Shown here: in pieces, positions 21,897-35,313 of the stretch
Layout of the letters: each line of letters starts with the position of its first letter
Numbering within the stretch: position 1 is the first letter of the stretch
Assembly: GCF_000004075.3 (NCBI RefSeq)
Contig: NC_026658.2
Span: 14,496,075-14,560,074, forward strand
DNA from: Cucumis sativus
Lineage: Eukaryota; Streptophyta; Magnoliopsida; Cucurbitales; Cucurbitaceae
Reading direction: 5' to 3'
DNA: 64,000 nucleotides
Program-made: the position numbers and the translations under genes
Notes under the pieces: model-generated
What the model saw: only the letters and a program-made list of their open reading frames with translations
Told to the model about the DNA's origin: nothing
The model's database searches: none

Positions 21897-24800
21897 TTAT
21901 ACATGATCAATTGAGGTTCCATCAGTTGACATAGGCAGCTCATTCTTATTAGATTGTGCTATCTTCAAAACTGGAGCTTCTTCTACGTGGCCACTTCCTC
22001 CATGTTGTTGAACTATCAATATTGAAGATGTTATTCCCTTGCCAGAGCTGGCCAATATGTCTCCCACTGGCCCCAACTCCGCGTGCTCTGCTGGTCGGTC
22101 CGCTAGTTTCATCACCAAGCTCGAGGGAACCCGACCTTTCCCGACCACGATTAGGTCGTAACTGTCTTCCTTCCCAAGGGCTACCACCCCTTCAACTATC
22201 ATGTTTGTGCTGCTGACCTCCTTCTCTTTGTACTCAACTGTTGCTTCCCATTTGCTTTTGAATTCTGCCAATGCTGCTTCATCTACCTCCTGTTTTGCAT
22301 TGTATTTGTTTGGTGAGTTTACTAAGCAATTAAATTCGTTTGTATTCTAACAATGAACAATTTAATCTTTTAGACATTGATTAATTTAATTTTGATTTTG
22401 AAGAAGCAAACATTTTTCCTCTTTGTTTCATACAATGATATGCATTTTTGTTAAGTAAAATAGTTATCTTATCCAAATACTACAACACAAATACGACATT
22501 TTAAAAGTGTTATTTGTTTAATTTTCAATATTTAGCTTTGTTTTTTAAACCAATAATGAAAAAGTAGATAACAAGAAAAAAATTAAAATGAAAGTGATAT
22601 TTAGTTTTCGTTTCAAAGAAGAAAAAAACAAAATAATTACCGAATAACCTATAGTTATTTGATTTTAAAACTATAACAAATTAGCTATTAATCTTTAACA
22701 AATGTAACAATTTAGATTATATTTTTTAAATACAATTATCTTGGTCAATTTTGTAACATTTTAGTGGTTGTATGCAAAATTGTCATTTTTATTATTTAAC
22801 AATTAAATTTTTTATAATTTTATAAAGAAACTTACCCCTTAATTAGCTTATCTTAGTGACTTTTGTTAATTTGTAATAGTACTATTTTAGGATAAGGAGT
22901 AATAAAATATTAAAACTATTTACAAAATATATAAAAAAAATCTTTATTTTGTAAATAGTTTTGTTTTTTTTCTACTCATAACATATTTTAATATAAATTA
23001 GTGGATAGATTATTGTTATAATTTTTAAAGTAAAATTACTAAATTTTTGTTTTTATGAAAATCCAAGACAAAAATTGATTTTTAACTCTAATAAATTTTT
23101 AAATGGAAAAGACTAAAATCTTTTTAAAAAATATTATTTTTTCCAAATAAAAATTGTGAAGTATTTAGAGAAAAAATTACCTTTTCTTTTTCCCGGTTGA
23201 TGGGAGTAGTGATGAAGCTATAATGGTTATCGTTTGACTTCGAATGCATCGGACGCAAAATGACATTACTACCCTCCGTCACATCCCCCGATGACGGCCG
23301 AAACCTAACCACCGTCACCTTCACCGCCGGATGCTCCGCCATCCGGCCACCCAACTCCAACGCCTCCCGATCATCAGGCCCACCGAAAAACAAAACACAA
23401 ATCCTTTGACCCACACAGATCATGGACCCAGGCCCAGGCGTCTGGGCCACACCGGCCCCAAAACCCCGGTCCACAAGAACCGCCACAGAGCAAGGCGCAT
23501 TCTTCAAAACCCGTTGGTTCACAACTCTCCAACCATGCCCCACATTCTCCTCCACCTCCTCCTCCGCCCCATCGCCGCCGCCAAATGCCCTCCAATTCCG
23601 GTGAAACGGCAAGATAATCATCGTAACCCTCTTATCATCCGCGACGTGGCAGATATCCTCATGCATAGTAGTTAAGGAAGAGACGGCCGTTGTGGGCCGT
23701 ACCTTGACTCGGCCCAATTGGCTATAGGCCTGAAAGGCCGCAGCCATTTGGTCTCGCCACTCGCTGGCCTTGCGGAACCTGGCGAAGAAAGGGAAGCCGT
23801 TTTTGCGGGCGCGTTGTACCATCATGATGGAAGAGGATCGCTCGGTGAGTTCGACCAAGTGCATTACGAAGAGTTTGAGGGAGGAATTTCTGGTGCTGCG
23901 AGTTGACTCGGTCAGTGTGATGAGGGACGGCACGTTGCCGGAGCTGTGGACGCAAGCGAGGATTCGTAGCTCGTCGTTAACGGGGGAGTCATTGGCGGAG
24001 AGGTCTCGGAGTTTACGGTGGGTAGGTGGGGTGGAGCCACCACGGGCTGGCTTGTAAACTGCCATCACGGTGGGGGTGGTGATGAATGTTGTGAATAGTG
24101 CCATTAACACTAATATGGCGAACACTTCGTCGTTTAAAACCTGTGTTTGATCAAGCGATTGAATTGGAAAATTAGGAGATCAAATATATATCTATTGCTT
24201 CTCATCAAATAAAGTTAGATTTTAGGTTAAACAAAATAATAAAAATAGGGATTTAGAGATCATATTTTGTTTAGAGTTAAATAATGAAGTAAGCAAAGCC
24301 TCAAATTGATAACATGTGTATGTCCATTATGGTGTGTACTTCATTTTGTTTGTGGCAGTATTGTGTTAGGACAACACAACAGTTCTAAAACCAAATATGT
24401 CTACTTTCAATTCCATGTAATGTGCCATTTATTTTGGTCTTACATCATATACTATTTTTATTTTTTAACCTTATACGTTTATTGAAAAATAATGAATCAA
24501 ATCATTGACTAATAAAATTATGGTTTTTTTAAAAGAATAAAAAAAAAATGATTTTGTAAATATTTTGTTACAATTCTCCTCAATTATTATATAAGAGTTG
24601 AAGTATAATTCTCCTTGAATTAAAATAAAGTTGCCTATGAACTAAACATATTTCTATTAATAAAAGTAAAACAAGATGTTTCAATTGAACACTCCCTACA
24701 ATTTTTCAATTTAGGTTGCATTTACTTGCAAGGAACTCTATTGTTTTGTTTGAACTCTAATTCAATATCCACTTACATAATTTTTTAAATACAAGGTAAG

Positions 24801-27391
24801 AAAAAAAAGCTAAATTATTATATATTTTTAAAATGCAGGTCAAGGAAAGACAAACTTAATTTTGATTTAAAAGAAATGTTTAAATTTCTCTACCTACGTT
24901 TCCATACCCATCACCTTCTTCGAGGTCCAAATCGTTTTTATATTGTTATTGTTTAATTTAAATTTGTCAAACTTATTATTATTAATTTATATTAGAAGTA
25001 TTCAAATAATTTAAACAATCTAAATTATTCAACCTAATTATGAGAGTTGGGTTAAATTTTTTATATTTTAGTTAAGATCATGTAAAAGACTAGTCTTTTT
25101 TTTTTCTTTCTAATTTCATATATAAGTAGTTGTAGTGAAATATAAGTCTTAATTTAAAAGATGAGTTATTTTCCTCTAACAGTTAATTAAGAATAATAAA
25201 AAATTTAGAGTGCTTAGAAACTACTTTTTAGTGTTTAATTAATAATCCTTTCTGTAAAAAAAATTGCATTCCAAACATATATAAACTTTCAAATGTATAA
25301 ATTATTTTTAAAATATAATTTAATGTCTCTGTTAATCAAAAAGTTGCTACTAAATCTCTTGGTTTCTAAGTTTAGCATCTCAATGAGTCAACTTGTGAAT
25401 GATACAAATAATTGAAGATAAAACTACAAATAAATCATTTAGAGAAAGAAAATCTCTATAAAAAAAATTGATATAAAAATCATTTTTATGTGAAAGTAAT
25501 TTTATTTTAAATTTTAAAATAATTTAAATTACCATTACAACCGCTTAAAATAGTAAGGTCTTAATTTTATGAAAATTTTCATAAAATAATCGATATCAAA
25601 GTCTTGAAAATGAGAAAAATGGATGAAAACATTGACATATCAATATAATTTAATATTACAATTACTGCTAAATAATATTTTATTTTCTAGTTAAAATAAT
25701 AATTTTGAAAACTAATTTTATAAAAAAGAAATAATTTTTCTAATTTTAAATTTAACAAAAAAAAATTAAATTCACACAACCTTTTTAACTTATTTTTCAA
25801 AATATGATTAAACCTTTTGAAAATTTAGGAAACAAACACAATTATATTTTTTAAATATGTAAACAAAAAAAAATAGAGGAATTGTTGTATATAGAAAGAA
25901 AAATTAAACTGTTTTAAAAAAAATTAAATGAGCTATGGATTTTTTTTGGTTTCAATATTTTAGTATTTTTTTAAAAAACAAAATCATATTTTCAAGACTT
26001 AAGAGTAAATAGAAAAAATACATTTTATCTGTTTTATTTAATATAATTTAAAAGAAAACTAACCTTTTTCTCCTTCCCAATATTGAGGACAATGAGTTCA
26101 ACCAAGCCCTTTGTATTCATAAGCACACCCAACGCCAGCGCTTCCCTCGTCGGAATCATAAACATCATCGCCGCAACAAAAGTCGCCAGAATCTTACCGG
26201 CGCACGCCGTCGATATAACCAACGCCAACAACCCCCAAGCTTTTCCCCCTTTTATTTTGGCAACATCCGTCTTTAATCCACTTGAAGCAAAATACAGAGG
26301 AAGAAGAAGTCCCGAAACGAAATCTTCAATTCTCTCGATCAATCTCTCTGCAAATCTTCCCCCTTTTGGGATCGTCAATCCAAATATAAATCCCCCAAAA
26401 ATGGAATGAATTCCGATCAAATCCGTCACAAACCCCGAAACCAAAACCCCCACCAACGTCAAACAGATATACGCCTCGTCGACGGCGTCGTGCTCGTACG
26501 TGCATCGACGCGCCACCCATTTCATTCCGGGCCGAGTGACCACCATCATGAAAACCACAAACCCGGCTCCTGAAAGTAACACCCATACGGAAACCAATGG
26601 ACTCTTCTCTGATCCGCCTTCGCCGCCGTTTCCGGCTAAGGCAACGGCGAGTGCCAGGAGGATCCAAGCGGCTACGTCGTTGAATGCGGCGGCGGCCATA
26701 GCTGTTTCGCCGACTTGGGTGGTGAGGAGCTTTAGCTCTGCTAAAATGCGAGCTAAAACTGGAAAAGCAGTGATGGATAGAGCGACACCCATGAATACAA
26801 TAAACTGACCGTATCCAACTTTGTCAGCGCCATCGACGGTTTTACGCAGGACGAAGGCGACACCTATGCCAGAAAAGAATGGGACGGAGATTCCCGCCAG
26901 AGCAATTCCGAATGCTCGTTTACCGCTACGACGAATGGAGGACAAATCGAGTTCGAGTCCAACGAGGAAGAGGAAGAACAACAGACCAATACTGGCAACT
27001 GATTCGAGAATGGGAGTACTCCATGAGGGGAAAATGTGGTTTAAATAAGTTTTGTTACGTCCGAAAGCGGATGGACCCAGTAGAATCCCACCCTGAAATT
27101 GGAAAATTAGAGGTATCAAAGAAGAGAAGAGGTAGTGATACATACATATATATATCAGAAAAGAGAGAAAGAAATTAGAAAGAAATGAACACTTACGACG
27201 ATTTCGGCGATGACTTTAGGTTGACGGAGGGGTTTGAGGAGGAGGGCGAGGAAGCGAGTGAGAACGAGGATGAGAACGGATTGAAGGATTAAAAGAGGGA
27301 AGGCGAAATGGAGAGGATTATCACCTTGCCATATGCCATTAGAGGCAGTTTTGATGGAGGTTATGTTCACGTTCATGTTCATGTTCTTCAA
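21897..27391 (-). CDS. CHX20: Cation/H+ exchanger, CHX20 type (CPA2 family)
   Basis: Monovalent cation (probably K+)/H+ antiporter of endomembranes; Arabidopsis CHX20 acts in guard-cell osmoregulation and pH control. Four exons on the minus strand: 27197-27391, 26064-27092, 23181-24140, 21897-22289, all phase 0, 858 aa. The N-terminal Na+/H+ exchanger domain covers about residues 30-440 with ten or more hydrophobic helices (LLFFLFLVGLELDL, GVALSITAFPVLARILAEL, AAFNDVAAWILLALAVAL, NTKGLVELIVLNIG). The Asp of FNDVAAW is the conserved ion-site residue of the family. The rest is a long cytosolic region with two USP-like halves (LRILACVHSSGNVPS, TMIILPFHRNW, FFGGPDDREALELGGRMAEHPAVKVTVVRF, DLIVVGKGRVPS). 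NITSIKTASNGIWQGDNPLHFAFPLL matches CHX20 better than CHX17-19 as I remember them. Exons are GC-rich against AT-rich introns. Confidence 0.92.
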
Positions 27392-30300
27392 TTTTGTTAT
27401 CTAGAAAGAAACTATGTCTTTTATTTGGTCATTCTCTTGGTGGAGTGAATTAATTAAGTTAATGGGGGGAGGCAAAGAGAATGGTATTGAATTAGCTACC
27501 ATTTATAGAACAAACTTTGAAACTGAATTTTGTTTAAATAATCCACTTTTTTCTCTTATCTCACTCTCTCTCTCATAAGTCATAGGTGCTTTGTTCTTTT
27601 CTTATTTTTATAGCTCAATTACAATTTTATTACCCTTTTTCTTTGTTTACTTAATTTTTCACTTTGATTTTGTTTTTTAAATTCATTGTCATTACTTTTG
27701 GATGAAATGAAGTTGGTTTACCAGTCCTTTTGTAACTTATCCAATTGTCTAACAACGGTTTGTTATGATTAGAGAATGAATTATATATAAAAAAAAATTG
27801 AATTTGAAAAAAATGTCTAATAAAACTTCATAAAATTTAGTTTTCAATTTTTAATTTCGTGTTAAATATACCGTGAGTATATTTATTAAAATGGAGAGTG
27901 TCAATGCCTATTAAACTAGTTTTATAAATCATATATTAATTAGTTTACAGCAAGCTAAGTAAGAAATAAATTTTGAACTAAATAAAATAAATACAGGTGG
28001 GCTGATAAATCCAATGGAAAAACATTCACATTACATAAGCAAATTAATTTCGATTGTTTCTAAAAGAACTTTGTGTAGTAGATAAGGTGTAATATTAAGT
28101 AATATAGTTTTCAAAGTATGTAATTAAGTCAAAATAATTAAAAGATGAAGACTATTGAAAACAAATATAGGAATGTAATTAAATCAAGATAAGGTTTGGG
28201 TTTTTTATTCTTTCCTCAATTATATTTTTCCTATAAAAAGATAGGTACAATAAACTCTCCTTTTAAACTAAATGGTAGGTTTGAATATTTTTCTAACTTT
28301 TTATTTAAAATTTTTTCAAAAATAAATAAAATTTAATGTAATAAAACCATACACAAGTATTTAACAACAGTATATTATACAACCAATCTTTATTAGATAT
28401 GTTAAAAGAAGAATAGTTCATCCCACATATGTAACCACCATAAACTCTCAGACATCAAAATGGAAAATTTCTAGTATTGTGATAAACTTTTATATAATTT
28501 TTCTTCATTCACACTAAAATTTTTAAGACTGTTTTTGTGATTGACAATTAATGAAAGTTGTATATCAATATATATATATATAATATTAATAATAATAACC
28601 ATACAATTACAAGATGATTTCCCCAAAACACATACCGACTTCAAGCCTAAAATAGCTGACCCAATATCATCATTTTTGCTTCTTCAATGTTTATCTTCTT
28701 CCATTTGCTACCTTCTTATTTCTTTCATAAATTTTATATTTATATAAGGTTAGAGAAAAAGTTGAAGATGCATTGCTCATCTTTCCCTATGTTAATTTTT
28801 ATCTTGATTAGGTCGATAATTCGACCATTATTGAATTGAAATTAAAGATACATCCATTTTCTGAACTTAAATAACTTTCTCGTTTTCATTTATTTAGAAT
28901 AATTTCTTCTTGTAATTTTAGTTTCATATATATTTATGGTAATATACTAAGAACATTTTAAGTTTTAGGTTGAGTGAAATTATATATTTTCCTGTCTTTG
29001 TCTTAAGAAAGGGAGGAGAAAATTTATTTGGGACAGTTCTCAATAAAGATTATCAATATATTGTCATCATTAATGCTTGGTTGGTTTATTTTTGGATTAT
29101 CAATTACTTCCCCATCCATTTCAGCTCTCAAATAATTTTGAATTTTTGAATTTAATTATACTTTAGTATTAAACAGTATTCTCTGGTCTTTATTTTTTAT
29201 TATAAGTTTATTAAACTACGACAATTTCAAACATTTGACGAGTGAAATTTAGATGAATGAAAAAGTTTAGAGATCATAGATATTCAATTTTATCGTGACC
29301 ATTCAATGAATCAAGTGGGTGTTCTTTTTACTTTGACTTTATTCAATGAAATAGATACGAGTCATATGACTTAAAAGGTATATAATAAGACTAGAAAATC
29401 CATGATTTACAATAATGTAGATAAATATATATTTTATTAGTGGGTTTCGTTTTTCATAAAAGGGATTTGAAAAAAGAGTTCACATGCAAGCATGCATTGA
29501 AAGAAAACCTTGAAAAGTACTATTTTTTTTAAAGAAAAGTATGAGTTTGCCTTTTAGAGATATATTTGATGCCATGCATTTTTATTATCACGAGAAGTTC
29601 GCAAAAGTAAACTATCATATACGTACATATGTTTTTCTCTAAATATGTCAAATAAAATAACAACCATCATCACCAAAAAGTTGATATGTTGATTGAAATT
29701 TAATATAGAGGCTATGGAGTTTTGTTTTGGAGTTATGTCTTGAATGATTTGTTATATGACGGTTCGAATCATAGATTTCGTTGTTTATATGTATATACAT
29801 AGATAAGATGTGTCAAGTTTAATTTAAAATTTTAATTAAGTAAGAGGCATCTTTAGTTTGATTTGAATTTTTTAAAAATATTCTCCTCCTAAACTCGCTA
29901 GAGTTGTATCGATTTTTTTAGTCAAATTATTGTTCCACAAATTTAGATAAGCGTTGCAATAGATATAAATCTTAAACATAGAAAAAAATGTTGGAATTTC
30001 TACATACTCTGTGTTTTTGTTTGAACTCTTGTTTTTAAACCATTCGCATACATATATGCTTTCAATACATTACATTACAAAACATGTGTTTGATATATAA
30101 TTGATAATCATTCAAATTGAAAAAATCATTAGAGCTATCAAGCTTTCATTAAAACGTGTATACTTTTTTTATAAAATAATCATTCGATGTTCGTTTTCTT
30201 ACCTCAATCAAACTAAAAGTTAATTTATATCATATTTGATACTATCAAAAGTAGTATATAGGATTTTGAGAACTTTTATGTTGCACAAACATTCCAATAT

Positions 30301-33300
30301 TAATTTAACAAGTTATAATTGATGAAACTAAAAGTTATAATGGATATATAGTTACAATTTTGGAGAATAAAAATAGAACATTAATTTTCTAATTCATATT
30401 TGGATTCATCTATCTACAGAAGTGTAAGAACAAACTAAACTTTTGCTTGAACACGAAGTATTGTCAAAAAGAGCTACGTTGATAGAATATATATTATATG
30501 TATATATAGCCAAATAAATTAACTTATACATATCATTATCTAAAAGATCAAACTTTCTACTACCGACACTTCTCGACCCTAATTTTAGTTTAATTTTTGC
30601 ATGAAAGATGTTGATAGTCGGTCAAACACTATATCAATTCTCCATTCTCAAATTTTGTCTTTGAACGTAAGTAGTTTATACACGTAAATATAGTTTCCTC
30701 CAACTCGTAATCTCATGAAAACTGTCTTTCAAGATCAGGAAAATGGCTAGAGGAAGAAGGTTAAAGTTGTTAAGCATGAACAACATTATTCTCTTCGCTT
30801 CTTCGATCGAGTGTGACAAAAATAGTGTTGGAATAGTATTTAAAAGCGTTTTTCTAAAGTTTAATGAATAATAACAATAATAAAATTTGTCCAAAAAGTG
30901 AGGAAGTTCATGTGGGTAGAAGTTAACAATAATATGTGTGTGTGTGTGTGGTAGCCAAAGAGGATTATGTTGATTATTTATTCACAAACTTTTAAAACAC
31001 TGTTTTTCCAACTTGCTTTATTAGTTGTAAAGTTAAGTGTAAGTCCTAAGAGACAACTACTTCTCCCCAATTTAAGGATCAATCTTTTGTTCTTCTCTAA
31101 TTCTTCACTTTTCATTCCTATTCTTCTTTTCTTCTCCTGTTTTCTTCAAATAATGTTCAATACCTTTTTTAGCCCATAACCTTATTATTTTCTCAAAATT
31201 CAATATCTAATTTACAAACCTAATTATTGAACATCATTTTTTAGTACTCTAACCAATTGCCCTTTAAATAAAACCATAAATAAAACCAATTAGTATATGA
31301 ATGCATTAATTTCAATAGCTCTCTGGTTCTTTTTGCTAACACTAGGTATGGTTCTAAAAAGAATAACACTATTTGTTTTATATGAACAGTTTAAAATCAA
31401 ATTAAATAAAAACTAAATTGTAATGGTTGAAAATACAAATAATTATGGAAAAGAAAAGAAAAAGGAAAATAGAGGTTAGGGATTTGAAAGTGAATAAAAT
31501 TAGAAATTGGATTGGATGCCAGTGAGCAATGAACAATGAATTAAAATGAAGAATGAAAGTGGAAGGTGTCTGTGAGCCAAAGCATCTGCTAGAAAAAGGG
31601 TACACATGACTCTCATGACTCTCATGACTCTCATATCATGTGATTGGTTTTCTCCAATTATAAAATACCCATTGACCTTTTCATTAATTATACACCATAC
31701 TTGCCTGCATTTTCTTTCTGCATCCATTTTACTAGCTCTCACAAACAAAATTATATATATGTATATGTATATAAATATACAAAAATGATTAGTCTAAAAT
31801 GTTGCTAAACATATATGTTTTCTTAATTAAAACTAACAAAATACTTTCCATTTAAGGGTTTTACCTTGAAAGTTTTGGATCATCTATCTATATCGTTATT
31901 GTTATTGTTGTTGTACTTAAAAAGAAATAAAAGCTAAAATTAATTTTATAAATTGTTCATTGAGCTTTTTGTTATTGTAGTCAATAGTTGATGAAATTTT
32001 TATACTAACCTAACATGTGACATAAAGTATATAATTCAATTTAGAAGTTTGAAATCTGAAGGCTTTTTTTTTAGGAAAAAAATATCCATATCTATAAGCA
32101 TATCCAATTTTTTTTTTATTTGTTCATGGATAAGAAGCAGAGAATTTATAACAAAAGAACACAAACTTACAAGTAGATTAAACTCTGAAATTTGATCAAT
32201 CAGATTCATCTTTCCATTTAACTTAATTAATATCTCAATTTATTTTTTGTTTTATAGTTTAATAATATGTGGAGAAATTTGAAACTCAAACATAGTTCAC
32301 CATTCATACTTTATGCCAATTGAATTTTGTTACAATCGGTAACTATGTGTTTTGGTGAAAACTTATTTGTTTTTTATAATTACCTAAAATTTCAAGTATT
32401 TTTTAAGAAGGTAAAGAATTATTGTTTGAAAAAATGGAGAGACAATAAACAAAATCTTTAAAGGTTAAAAATACAAAACTAAATAATTATCCCTAAAAGT
32501 TTTCATATATAAATATGTATATATATGAAATACATTATAATGAGAGAAATTATTATATATAATAATATTTATGAAAATATTTACAAAATTTATTAATATT
32601 TATCTATAGATTTTAAAATTTTACTTTATTTTATAAATATTTTAATATATTTGATTACTAACTATAAATCAAAATTTTAGAGATAATAAATTATATCGAA
32701 TAATTTGACTACCATCATCGAACATGTGCATTTGACTTTTAAACAAACGTTGAATACAACCCAACAAATTACCATTTAAAAAATCAACTTCCAAAACACC
32801 AAGTTTTATTATTTTCATTACATTAGAATAAAAAGTTTTAAAAATCACAATTAAAATAGTTCTTCCTTCATTTTTTGTCCCATGTTTGTATGAAATATTT
32901 TTTTTCTCACATTTTGTGGATCAATAAATAAAATATCTATATTAATATATATAAATGCCTATTTTTGTAATTAAAAACGTTATAAAAATTATTTTAAAAT
33001 AGTAATATAATTACTTTTACTTCAAAATTGAGTTATAGACTCTTTTAGTACTTGTATTCATTTTGATTACTATTACATGTTTGATTTACACACTTTTTCA
33101 CATGTCCATCTTAATATTAACAAATGTATAAGTATTTGAAGATAAATAAATAGGAAAAGAAGAGGAAAATTATGTTAAAAATGAATAATAATGGTAAGGT
33201 ACCAAATATCATAAAGACTAATGTATAAATATGGTTTGGCTCTTCACATGCAGATTAGATATTACATTTCGTAGCCTTAAGCTTTTTGTAGCTTCCAAAT

Positions 33301-35229
33301 GTGGCCTAACTTGGCTCACATTAATAAAGTTCCTTTTAGATTATTCAACGTTTCAAAGTCTTTATTTTCTTTCTCCAAGGGTGGCTTTGATTTGTCTAAA
33401 CTTTGGAAAGCCCTAAATTTTTATTCACTTGTCAAACTTTTTAATTTAATACATAATTATTTTAGAGTTGTATTACGTATAACTTTTTGAAAAAAAGAAA
33501 AATAATGACAGCAAAAAAAATTGGTCTATTTTATAATAATTTATAAAACTTGATTTATAATATATTATATATTTACCAATTATATAATTTGGATTTATAT
33601 AACATATGGTGAGATCAACAAACCAAATCTAACAAAGAATTATAGTTGATTCTCGATGAAAACTTAATTATATCGAAATTTCTTTACATTCTTTAGAAGC
33701 GTTTTTATTGTTCGTCATTTAACTAGTCATGCAATGAGCTTAAGAAACACATGTTACTCATTATAGACGTTTGAACTCGTTTCGAGAGACTTCTCAATAT
33801 CACACTTTAACTACGTTTCAACTCATTTAACATTTATCAGTATTTACTGCATATATTACATCCCATATTTACAAAATTTCCAACATTATGATTGCTCTCA
33901 GAAACCCCAACATCTAATATTTGAAAGTATAAAGAACTTTGTCCACATGGCTTTGGTATATATTAAAATGAAATAATTGAATCTGTACAGATAATAGATT
34001 GGGAAAGAGGAAAGCTTCTTTTTTAAAAAGGAAATTTAGTTTCCATTTGAGGATGTTATCTCTTTAAGATAGATTTTATCGATTTAATGTTTTAAAACTT
34101 TCAATAGATTCATGGGATCAATATGAAAACGTGGCTGTGTGTGTGGAAGATGTAATTAATTAATTAACATTATATATGAGAGTAAGATTAGGATAAGTAT
34201 TGTGATTTTATACGAAATCAACATTGAAAATGATGATTAATATTTGATTAAGAATTAATTAGTTAAACTAATTGGAAACAAAATGTTCATATACATTCAG
34301 ATAGAGATTCTTTACATATCTTATGGATTAATTAAAGTAGTGCTTAAAATTTTGGAATTTTTAACACATTCTTTCTTTCGATATGTACAAAGCTTATATA
34401 TATATATATATGAGTTGGATATGATTTGATTTTTTCTTTTGTCTAAATTAAGATTTATTGATGACTATTTTGTTTGTTATATGAACAAAAGAAAAGAAAA
34501 ACTATAGTTTTATTTGGATAATTAATTATGGTAGAAATTTCATATGAAAAAACTATTGCGTACACTCTATTCTTCTTCTTCTTCTGTTTTTTAATCAATC
34601 ATATACACGTTTGAAAAAAATTTCTTTGTTAGTGCCATCAATTTTTTTTTATTATTATTATAGTTTTTCTTATTTTAAGGTATTGTTCACTTTTTCAATC
34701 TTACTCTTATGTGATCGGCTCGCTATTGTGTTTATGTTGGATTTGGTTTGGAGTTGAAATAGAACAAAAGAAGAAAAGAATCGAATTTGATATTATGCTG
34801 TGTGTTTTACGGTTTGTCCTTTTTATAATTTATGTTTTTTTATTTATTTTATAGATTTAATTCTCTAAAAAACTCAAACTTCTTGAAAGTAGCGTGAATT
34901 TGAGAGAGTGGTGTAGATTTAAGAGAGAATAGGATGGTGACGACGATGAGAGATGTGTCAGACCTAGAGTGAAGGACATGATCGAAATGAAGACAATCAG
35001 AGCTAAGAAATTAGGTTTCAAATTATCTTAAACCACGTATTAATTTGATTTCATATTAGTTTCAATTTCGTTTGCAAATCAATTTGATTGTTGTGATTTT
35101 GATGAATATATTTATTGTTCGTTTTCTTGATCTGACCCTACTTTTGTTTGAAGAGAGAAAGTAAAATAAATAAATAAATTATGTTTTAAAAGTATTGTAA
35201 AATTAAATAATAAAGGTAATTTCAGTAAT
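27392..35229. other. Gene-poor AT-rich stretch, 7.8 kb
   Basis: CHX20 promoter and leader near 27392-27600, then no recognisable gene. Contains (TA)n tracts (28569-28582, 34398-34412), a (TG)n tract (30933-30950) and a small 9-base triplet repeat at 31606-31632. Reading frames here are short, AT-driven and match nothing I know. I scanned by eye for common conserved plant miRNA sequences, snRNA and snoRNA signatures and saw none, but the scan was not exhaustive. Confidence 0.6.
31606..31632. repeat. 9-base tandem repeat, three copies
   Basis: Three perfect copies of ATGACTCTC, followed by ATATCATGTGATTGG and, about 30 bases on, CCAATTATAAAATACCC, which combines a CCAAT-like and a TATA-like sequence. 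No gene is evident downstream. Confidence 0.85.
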
Positions 35230-35234
35230 AAAAA
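35230..35234 (-). terminator. Pol III terminator of tRNA-Val
   Basis: Five consecutive T on the minus strand, five bases past the tRNA 3' end: the standard RNA polymerase III stop. Confidence 0.7.
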
Positions 35235-35239
35235 GAAAG

Positions 35240-35313
35240 TGGCGTCGCCCGGACTTGAACCGGAGACCTTCAGTGTGTTAGACTGACGTGATAACCAACT
35301 ACACCACGACACC
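35240..35313 (-). tRNA. tRNA-Val (anticodon AAC)
   Basis: 74 bases, no intron, no encoded CCA. Reads GGTGTCG...CGACGCC for a seven-pair acceptor stem (with a G-T pair), a D arm containing GTAGTTGGTTA, anticodon stem TCAGT/ACTGA around the loop CTAACAC with anticodon AAC, and a T arm TCCGG-TTCAAGT-CCGGG (last four pairs canonical). The A box lies in the D arm; the B box GGTTCAAGTCC is intact. Discriminator A. Probably functional, with a T5 terminator just downstream. Confidence 0.96.

Noticed and set aside
23331-24057. Open frames on the plus strand of up to 114 residues opposite CHX20 exon 3
   Set aside because: They are shadows of a GC-rich exon: no start context, no splice logic, Pro/Arg/Ser-rich composition expected from antisense reading. 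The same applies to the frames at 26083-27178.
29760-29990. SINE-like B box (GGTTCGAATC)
   Set aside because: A lone B-box-like decamer without an A box, body or A tail at the right distances; probably chance.
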